Assembly (NCBI GenBank): GCA_017634575.1
Contig: JAGBND010000065.1
Span: 1-36,936 of the forward strand
DNA length: 36,936 nt
DNA from: Bacillota bacterium
GTDB taxonomy: Bacteria > Bacillota > Clostridia > Lachnospirales > Bianqueaceae
Direction of reading: 5' to 3'
This document shows positions 31,067 through 36,936 of the stretch, piece by piece (position 1 is the stretch's first letter; each line of letters starts with the position of its first letter). Below the pieces are notes generated by a model. It was not told the origin of the DNA, did not search any database, and saw only the letters and a program-made list of their open reading frames with translations. A program made the position numbers and the translations under genes.

Positions 31067-32560
31067 ATGGAACTGTTAAACTATGATGTCCTTAAAAAAT
31101 CCGGCTACCAGGGTTATATCCTGGAAAATGCCCCCGAAAAGGTGCTCCAGTTCGGCGAGGGCAACTTCCTTCGGGCTTTTGTGGACTACTTCTTCGATGT
31201 GGCCAACGAGAAGGCCGGATGGAACGGAAAAGAAGTCCTGGTTCAGCCGATTGCCCAGGGTCTTACCGACTACATCAACAAACAGGAAGGTCTGTACACC
31301 CTGTACCTGCGCGGCCGCGAGAACGGCGAAAAAATCGATGACAAACGGGTCATCTCTTCCGTCAGCCGCTGCCTGAACCCCTATGGTCAGTGGGACGAGG
31401 TCCTGAAAATCGCCAGCAGCGACGATCTGGAAATTATCGTATCCAATACCACCGAAGCGGGCATCGTGCACGATACCGAAAGCGCCTTCGATCAGAATCC
31501 TCCCATCAGCTTTCCTGCCAAGCTGACCCGTTTCCTGTATGAGCGTTTTATGGCAAAGAAACCGGGCATCGTCATGCTCTCCTGCGAGCTGATCGACAAC
31601 AACGGCAAAGAGCTGTTAAAGTGCGTCCATCAATATATCGACGACTGGAATCTTTCCTCAGATTTCAAAAAATGGATCGATGAAGAAAACATCTTCTGCT
31701 CCACCCTGGTAGACCGCATCGTTCCCGGCCGCATCCGCGATCAGGAAGAAGTGAAGCGTCTTGCCGAAGAAAACGGATACGATGATCCTCTGACCGATGT
31801 AGGCGAGGTTTTCGGCATCTGGGTTATCGAAGGTCCGGAGGGTCTGGAAGAGAGACTTCCCTTCAAGGCTGCCGGCGTGCCGGTTATTGTGGTTCCTGAT
31901 GTTACGCCTTACAAAAAGAGAAAGGTGCGCATCCTGAACGGCGCCCATACCGGATTCGTTCCCGGCGCCTATCTGGCCGGTTTTGATATTGTCCGCGACT
32001 GCATGCAGAACGAAACCATTCTTGGCTATATGAACAAAATGCTCTACGAAGAGGTTATCCCCACCCTTCCGCTGGACAAGGAGGACTGCAAGCAGTTTGC
32101 TTCAGCGGTGCAGGATCGTTTCAACAACCCCTTCGTCAATCACGAGCTGATGAGCATCACCCTGAACTCCACTTCCAAGTGGCGCGCCAGAAACATGCCT
32201 ACTTTCCTGGACTATGTGGAAACCTTTGGCAAGCTTCCGCCCTGCCTGACCACCTCCTTCGCAGCTTATGTCGCCTTCTATTCGAATGATATCCAGTCTC
32301 TGACGGATGCCGGCCTCATCTGCCGCCGTCCGAAAGGAAACGAGTACACCATTTCCGACGATCGGAAGGTGCTCGAATTCTTCTATGATCACAAAGACGA
32401 TTCCGCAGAAGATCTGGTTCATGCCGTCATGACTAACGAAGATTTCTGGGGCCAGGATCTGCGCCAGGTTAACGGTTTCGAAGAAGCGGTGATCCGCATT
32501 CTTAAGAAAATCCGTGCCGAGGGAACCCTTGCCGCCTACGAGGATGCCGTAAAGGGTTAA
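31067..32560 (+). CDS. uxaB: Tagaturonate reductase
   Basis: UxaB reduces D-tagaturonate (from UxaC) to D-altronate (for UxaA) with NADH. The 497-residue protein belongs to the long-chain mannitol dehydrogenase family: N-terminal Rossmann region with FGEGNFLRAFVDYF (~25-38), and the catalytic block KKRKVRILNGAHTG (~281-296), which holds the family's K, N and H residues. ATG 31067 has AGGAGG at ideal spacing. An in-frame ATG at 30995 lies before that RBS. It is transcribed separately from uxaC and uxaA, ~18 kb away, though its promoter hexamers are identical to theirs. UxuB (fructuronate reductase) is a close relative; context and fit favour UxaB. Confidence 0.92.
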   Translation: MELLNYDVLKKSGYQGYILENAPEKVLQFGEGNFLRAFVDYFFDVANEKAGWNGKEVLVQPIAQGLTDYINKQEGLYTLYLRGRENGEKIDDKRVISSVSRCLNPYGQWDEVLKIASSDDLEIIVSNTTEAGIVHDTESAFDQNPPISFPAKLTRFLYERFMAKKPGIVMLSCELIDNNGKELLKCVHQYIDDWNLSSDFKKWIDEENIFCSTLVDRIVPGRIRDQEEVKRLAEENGYDDPLTDVGEVFGIWVIEGPEGLEERLPFKAAGVPVIVVPDVTPYKKRKVRILNGAHTGFVPGAYLAGFDIVRDCMQNETILGYMNKMLYEEVIPTLPLDKEDCKQFASAVQDRFNNPFVNHELMSITLNSTSKWRARNMPTFLDYVETFGKLPPCLTTSFAAYVAFYSNDIQSLTDAGLICRRPKGNEYTISDDRKVLEFFYDHKDDSAEDLVHAVMTNEDFWGQDLRQVNGFEEAVIRILKKIRAEGTLAAYEDAVKG

Positions 32561-32604
32561 GCATTTCTTTGCTTTTCCTGCATCCATCTAAAGCTTTTCG
32601 TCCC

Positions 32605-32635
32605 GGTCTAAGCTGCACCGGATGCAGCTTAGACC
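32605..32635 (+). other. Perfect hairpin between uxaB and lysA
   Basis: A 13-bp perfect stem, GGTCTAAGCTGCA and its complement, closes a 5-nt loop (CCGGA). It is followed by AAAGCCCTAAAAGG, not T's, so it is not a normal terminator. It ends 11 nt before the lysA RBS region and may protect or process the mRNA. Confidence 0.6.
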
Positions 32636-32662
32636 AAAGCCCTAAAAGGAGATTATTCCCCT

Positions 32663-33910
32663 ATGAAAGACCCCCGTTTTTTTCAGAATATCCGGCCGGA
32701 AGAACTGGCGGATACCTACGCCACACCCCTTTATGTATACAATGAACGCGTTTTCAGAACCCGCTGCCGGGAAATGAAGAATCTGGTAACCTATCCGAAT
32801 TTTACGGTTCACTACTCTGTTAAGGCCAACAGCAACCTGACGCTGCTTAAAATCGCCCGGGAAGAAGGCCTGCACGTGGACGCCATGTCCCCCGGCGAGA
32901 TCTATGTGGAAGAAAAGGCGGGCTTTTTGCCGGAAGAAATCTTTTACATCAGCAATAATGTCAGCATAGAAGAAATGGCATATGCCGTCGAGCGCGGCAT
33001 TTGCGTCAGCCTGGACTCCATCAGCCAGCTTCGCCGGTTTGCGGCCCATTTTCCGGGAGCCAGCGTTTCTCTTCGGATCAATACCGGCATCGGCGCCGGC
33101 CACAGTGAAAAAGTGGTCACCGGCGGTAAGAAAACGAAGTTTGCCATTCCCGAAGATCAGCTGAACGAGGCAGTGAAAATCTGCCGGGAAGCCTCTCTCA
33201 GGCTAAAGGCCCTTAACCAGCATATCGGGTCCTTCTTCCTGGATGGGGAAATCTATCTGGAAGGCGTAAAAGCCCTGCTTGCAGCTGCCGAAAAGGTCCC
33301 CGGTCTGGAATTAATCGATCTGGGCGGCGGCTTCGGCATGCCATACGATGAAAAAACCCAGAAAAGACTGGATCTGTCTTCTCTGGGCCGTTCGCTGGAT
33401 CAACTTTTTGCAGATTTCTCCAAAAAGTATGCCGCGCTGTATCCTGAATCCAACGGGAAAGAAATCAGTTTTGCCATCGAGCCGGGCCGCTACATTTCAG
33501 CCGAAAGCTGCGTGCTTCTGGGCAGAGTCCATGCCATCAAGGAAAATGCCGGCCATCTTTACTGCGGCACCGACATCGGCTTTAATGTGCTGATGCGGCC
33601 TGTGCTGTATGATTCTTATCATAAAATCGAAACCTGGCCGGTAAGAGAAAATGCGCCCGTGCTTTCCTACACAGTAGTCGGCAACATCTGTGAGTCCGGC
33701 GATATCCTGGCGAAAGACCGGGAGCTTCCTCAGATGGAGGAAAACGATCTTGTCATCGTATGCGATGCCGGCGCCTATGGCTACAGCATGGCTTCCAATT
33801 ACAATAACCGGCTCCGTCCGGCGGAGGTTTTGATCGGCGAAGATGACCAGGTCCGGCTGATTCGAAGAAGAGATACCCTGGAGGATCTTGTCAGGGGATT
33901 TGAAAGCTGA
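32663..33910 (+). CDS. lysA: Diaminopimelate decarboxylase
   Basis: LysA makes L-lysine from meso-diaminopimelate, the last step of lysine synthesis. The 415-residue PLP enzyme shows the lysine that binds PLP in YSVKANSN (K54), HIGS (~187), the glycine loop LIDLGGGFG (~225), EPGRY (~272), the CESGD motif near 346 and AYGYSMASNYN near 375. HIGSFF replaces the usual HIGSQ. The RBS AAAGGAG precedes ATG 32663. It is 102 bp after uxaB and has no obvious promoter, so it may be read from the uxaB promoter; the link to pectin use is unclear. Confidence 0.93.
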   Translation: MKDPRFFQNIRPEELADTYATPLYVYNERVFRTRCREMKNLVTYPNFTVHYSVKANSNLTLLKIAREEGLHVDAMSPGEIYVEEKAGFLPEEIFYISNNVSIEEMAYAVERGICVSLDSISQLRRFAAHFPGASVSLRINTGIGAGHSEKVVTGGKKTKFAIPEDQLNEAVKICREASLRLKALNQHIGSFFLDGEIYLEGVKALLAAAEKVPGLELIDLGGGFGMPYDEKTQKRLDLSSLGRSLDQLFADFSKKYAALYPESNGKEISFAIEPGRYISAESCVLLGRVHAIKENAGHLYCGTDIGFNVLMRPVLYDSYHKIETWPVRENAPVLSYTVVGNICESGDILAKDRELPQMEENDLVIVCDAGAYGYSMASNYNNRLRPAEVLIGEDDQVRLIRRRDTLEDLVRGFES

Positions 33911-33954
33911 AAACAATTGTTGGCGCCGCCATATAGCTATCGTAATAAAACAAA

Positions 33955-33990
33955 TAAAAAAGGCGCAGCTTTCATGCTGCGTCTTTCTGT
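33955..33990. terminator. Bidirectional terminator after lysA
   Basis: GGCGCAGC (33962-33969) pairs with GCTGCGTC (33976-33983) with one G-T wobble and a 6-nt loop. T-rich sequence follows on both strands (TTTCTGTTT on plus; TTTTTTATTTGTTTT on minus). It serves lysA and the convergent small gene. Confidence 0.8.
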
Positions 33991-34002
33991 TTGTGATTTT
34001 TC

Positions 34003-34191
34003 TTATGTGTTGGTGTCAAATCCGATCTCCATGGCTGCGTCCCAGGAGGGTTCCGAGTCGTTATAGGCTTTTTGAAGGTATTCAATATTGCGAAGAACGA
34101 TCTCGGCAGCGCGGTCCGGGGTGTAATGCCAGTTGCTTTTAGTAAGTTCAGATCGAATGTTGCTTAAGTATTCAGTCAAGTTCTTTTCCAT
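34003..34191 (-). CDS. Small hypothetical protein, 62 residues
   Basis: I chose ATG 34191 because AGGAGG is 8 nt upstream and a good promoter lies before it; a start at 34266 would lie inside that promoter. The protein is soluble, charged and mainly helical (NLTEYLSNIRSELTKS, AAEIVLRNIEYLQKAY), with no known motif I can name. Strong translation signals and a terminator argue that it is a real gene. Function unknown. Confidence 0.65.
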   Translation of the reverse strand: MEKNLTEYLSNIRSELTKSNWHYTPDRAAEIVLRNIEYLQKAYNDSEPSWDAAMEIGFDTNT

Positions 34192-34237
34192 GCATGATAC
34201 CTCCTGATGTATTCTGTTGTAGTCTTTATCTGATTTC

Positions 34238-34266
34238 ATTGTACAACGCTTTTTAGAGAGAATCAA
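34238..34266 (-). promoter_or_regulatory. Promoter of the small hypothetical gene
   Basis: On the minus strand, TTGATT (34266-34261) and TACAAT (34243-34238) are separated by 17 bp. Confidence 0.65.
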
Positions 34267-34335
34267 GATGCTATCGGAAGAAATTCACAATCTGTTAATA
34301 GATTGCAACGGTTCGGTTACAACTTTTTTCCGGTA

Positions 34336-34364
34336 TTGAAAGATGCGTCTATTTCCATTATAAT
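34336..34364 (+). promoter_or_regulatory. Promoter of the hybrid sensor kinase
   Basis: TTGAAA (34336-34341) and a perfect TATAAT (34359-34364) are separated by 17 bp, about 45 nt before the kinase start codon. Confidence 0.75.
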
Positions 34365-34414
34365 CACAATTAATTTTACAGGTTCCTTATACTTGGAAGG
34401 GAGCACTCATCGTT

Positions 34415-36936
34415 ATGAATCGTGATAAACAAATGACTAATATCTCTCCGGAAAATGATCTGCACCAGAATTTTATGCGTGTCGTTTATCAGGTAAATAA
34501 CATTGCCTGTCTGTTCAGACGAAACGAAAACGGCAGACTCTGCGCCGAATATGTTACGCCGTCATTCGTCACGCTGATGGAATGCAAGACGCAGGAAGAA
34601 GCCCTGGACCTGATGGACGGTGATCATCTGTTTGAAAACACATGGCCGGAAGATCGCCAGATCCTCAGGGATATTCTGGACAATCATGGTAAATCAGATA
34701 ATGAACTGGATATCACCATCCGTCAAACCACACGGAAAGGGAATCTGATCTGGTGCACGATCCACTTTGCCTTTATCGAAGATTACGAAGCCCATTATAT
34801 CTACGCCACTTTTACAGACATCACCCGCTGGAAACGGTATGAGGAGCAGCTGCAGAGCGTCTATAACAGTCTGGGCGAAAGCTTTCATCAGACCAACGAC
34901 GATCTTCTGGCGCGGGTACGGGCCAACCTGACCGAAAACTATGTGGAAGAATCAAACGGCACCTCCGATTTTCTTCCGGAAAACGGGCAAAGCACCTACA
35001 CGGAATATCTGACTGTGCGCTCATCCTATTTGCCCATCGCCGAGGAAAGGCAGCTGTTCCTGGATACATTCAGCATCGATGCATTAACCAAATCCTACAT
35101 GGACGGTGTGGTGGCCGTAAACAAAGTGCTCTACTCCCGGCTTCCAAACAACGCGGTTTTCTATGTAAAGATTACTGCCAATGTCACCAGACACCCTATG
35201 TCCGGCAATCTGATTGCATTCATCACAGAAGAATCCAACAACCCGGAAAAGCTGGCCTCTACCATCAACGGTAAAATTCTGGCTAAACAGTTCGACCTGG
35301 TAGCCTATATCGCCCGTGATATTTATGATGTTGCCATCGGTGACGCCAGTATGATTGCCCATGGCAATATCTTCCCCAGGGTGAAACACGGATCCTACCG
35401 GGAATATCTGGAATCGCAGATCATTCCTGCTCTGCCGGAGGACGAAGTCTATCGTCAGCGGATCCGCGAAGCCATGGATTTAAAAACCGTATTTGAAATG
35501 TTTAAGATCAAAGAGCCTTATTCCGTAGATATTGAAGTGGACATGGAAGACGGGCACTTTTATAAACGTTTTGACTTCTACTCTGTCGATCCCGAATCAG
35601 AATACTGTATAGTTTTGAAAACAGATACCACCGAAGTCCGCCTCGAACAGCTGGAGCAGGAGGAACGCAAGCGTGAACTCGAATACAGCAAGCAGGAGCT
35701 GGCCGATACGGATGGTATCATGGCTGACGCCGGATTCGGCATGTGGCATATGACCCTGGAGGAAGGCAAAGCTTCCCGGCTTCGCGCGAACGACAAAATG
35801 AAGGAGCTCCTCGGTATAGCCGGAAAAGACCTGACCGAAGAGGAAATCTATGACGCCTGGTATTCTCATGTTCCCGAATCGGAAAGACCGGGGGTCATGA
35901 AACGAATTGAAGAGATGCTTTCGGGAAAACTTTCCGAGTGCATCAACCTCTGGATCCATCCCGATGGTCATGAAATGTATACACGCTTTGGCGGCACGGT
36001 TGTGGCCGATGAAAACGGAAGACAAAGCCTGCGCGGATACTATAGCGACGTAACAGAATCTGTCCGTGAAGACCGTATCCAGCGGGATGCGCTGGCCAAT
36101 GCGCTGGTTGCGGCAGAGCATGCCAACAAAGCCAAGACCACCTTCCTGAACAATATGTCTCATGATATCCGAACGCCTATGAACGCCATCGTCGGCTTTA
36201 CAGCTCTGGCCACATCCCATATAGATAACAAAGAAGAAGTAAAGGATTATCTGAGCAAGATTACAGTCTCTTCCCAGCACCTGCTGTCACTGATTAATGA
36301 TGTGCTGGATATGAGCCGGATCGAAAGCGGCAAAATGACCATGGACGAGACAGAGGTTCATCTGCCTGATCTGATCCATGATCTTCGAACCATTATTCAT
36401 GCGAATGTATCGGCCAAGCAGCTGAATCTCAATATTGAAACCCAGAATGTGGTCAACGAAGATATCATCGTCGACAAGCTGCGTATGAATCAGGTATTCC
36501 TGAACATTCTGTCCAATGCCATTAAGTTTACACCTAATGGCGGCACGATCAGCTTCTGCGTATCGGAAAAGAATTCTCCGATTCCTGAGCATGCCGTATT
36601 CGAATTCCGCATCAAGGATACCGGTATCGGTATGAGCCGGGATTTCCAAAAGACAATCTTTGAGGCTTTCACACGCGAGAAAACCAGCACGGTCAGCGGT
36701 ATTCAGGGTACCGGTCTGGGAATGGCCATCACCAAGAGCATCGTCGATATGATGGGCGGCACCATTTCCGTCATCAGCGAAGAAGGCAATGGCACTGAAT
36801 TTATTGTAACGATTCCCTGCCGTCTTTCCAATCATACCGTCAAAAATGAAAACACGCCTGAGCTTCAGGGCATCCGGGCACTGGTTGTAGACGATGATAC
36901 AGACAGCTGCCTGTCCGTATGCTCCATGCTCCGAAA
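34415..36936 (+). CDS. Soluble hybrid sensor histidine kinase (3' end outside window)
   Basis: 840 codons are visible. No membrane segment or signal peptide is seen, so it senses a cytoplasmic cue. The N-terminal half holds sensory regions of PAS type (around 25-145 and 430-545, with TFTDITRWKRYEEQL ending the first) around a long unassigned region. A short coiled coil leads to the phospho-acceptor domain: FLNNMSHDIRTPMN with H583. The ATP-binding domain has the N box around N692 (NQVFLNILSNAIKFTPNGG), DTGIGMS and GTGLGMAI. A receiver domain then starts (ALVVDDDTD, acidic residues ~826-828) and is cut by the window edge, so its phospho-acceptor aspartate is not seen. ATG 34415 follows AAGGGAG. 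A start at 34433 is also possible. Confidence 0.93.
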   Translation, partial: MNRDKQMTNISPENDLHQNFMRVVYQVNNIACLFRRNENGRLCAEYVTPSFVTLMECKTQEEALDLMDGDHLFENTWPEDRQILRDILDNHGKSDNELDITIRQTTRKGNLIWCTIHFAFIEDYEAHYIYATFTDITRWKRYEEQLQSVYNSLGESFHQTNDDLLARVRANLTENYVEESNGTSDFLPENGQSTYTEYLTVRSSYLPIAEERQLFLDTFSIDALTKSYMDGVVAVNKVLYSRLPNNAVFYVKITANVTRHPMSGNLIAFITEESNNPEKLASTINGKILAKQFDLVAYIARDIYDVAIGDASMIAHGNIFPRVKHGSYREYLESQIIPALPEDEVYRQRIREAMDLKTVFEMFKIKEPYSVDIEVDMEDGHFYKRFDFYSVDPESEYCIVLKTDTTEVRLEQLEQEERKRELEYSKQELADTDGIMADAGFGMWHMTLEEGKASRLRANDKMKELLGIAGKDLTEEEIYDAWYSHVPESERPGVMKRIEEMLSGKLSECINLWIHPDGHEMYTRFGGTVVADENGRQSLRGYYSDVTESVREDRIQRDALANALVAAEHANKAKTTFLNNMSHDIRTPMNAIVGFTALATSHIDNKEEVKDYLSKITVSSQHLLSLINDVLDMSRIESGKMTMDETEVHLPDLIHDLRTIIHANVSAKQLNLNIETQNVVNEDIIVDKLRMNQVFLNILSNAIKFTPNGGTISFCVSEKNSPIPEHAVFEFRIKDTGIGMSRDFQKTIFEAFTREKTSTVSGIQGTGLGMAITKSIVDMMGGTISVISEEGNGTEFIVTIPCRLSNHTVKNENTPELQGIRALVVDDDTDSCLSVCSMLR

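Noticed and set aside
32605-32635. Hairpin after uxaB as a terminator
   Set aside because: No T-tract follows on either strand. I kept it only as an RNA hairpin.
32561-32662. A lysine riboswitch before lysA
   Set aside because: The 102-bp gap is too short for the lysine aptamer and shows only one simple hairpin.

Overview
The window looks like a chromosomal segment of a Gram-positive Firmicute, most likely a gut-type clostridium (Lachnospiraceae-like). This is inferred from AGGAGG-type ribosome binding sites, sigma-A-like promoters, lipoprotein signals, an LplB/YtcP-type sugar ABC importer and a membrane-less hybrid histidine kinase. No rRNA, tRNA, CRISPR, insertion sequence or prophage gene was seen. 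The theme of the central ~23 kb is use of pectin and galacturonate.

Layout. (1) 1-8.1 kb, housekeeping and uncharacterised: a partial coiled-coil protein; a minus-strand operon of a surface 5'-nucleotidase-like lipoprotein, a tiny membrane protein and a TIM-barrel-like protein; a plus-strand pair of a zinc-ribbon membrane protein and a tandem TPM-domain protein; and a YugP-type membrane zinc protease converging on that pair. (2) 8.2-16.7 kb, minus strand, hexuronate catabolism: ABC ATPase, kduI, kduD, kdgK, then an internal promoter, uxaC, uxaA and a pyruvate kinase gene closed by a strong terminator. (3) 16.8-17.6 kb: a divergent AraC-family regulator. (4) 17.7-28.8 kb, one long minus-strand operon in the transcription order: S-component-like 6-TM protein, two permeases, a very long solute-binding lipoprotein, two 4-TM proteins, an ATPase, two more 4-TM proteins, a GH28 galacturonidase and a GH105 hydrolase. 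(5) 28.9-32.6 kb: a divergent pectinesterase, a convergent xylose-isomerase-like TIM barrel, and uxaB. (6) 32.6-36.9 kb: lysA, a small unknown gene, and a hybrid sensor kinase cut by the window edge.

How it fits together. The pectinesterase, GH28 and GH105 enzymes all lack signal peptides, so the model is to import pectin oligomers first and digest them in the cytoplasm. Galacturonate would go through UxaC, UxaB and UxaA, and the unsaturated products through KduI and KduD. Both routes meet at 2-keto-3-deoxygluconate, which KdgK phosphorylates. The KDPG aldolase is not in the window. Pyruvate kinase, which makes ATP from the triose branch, is the last gene of the uxaC-uxaA operon.

Two points stand out. 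The importer operon carries five uncharacterised small membrane proteins placed between standard ABC genes, three of which look like paralogues. In addition, a nearly identical 16-bp sequence (15 of 16 bases) lies in both divergent regulatory regions, AraC/ATPase and pectinesterase/importer operon, and is a good candidate operator for a pectin regulon.
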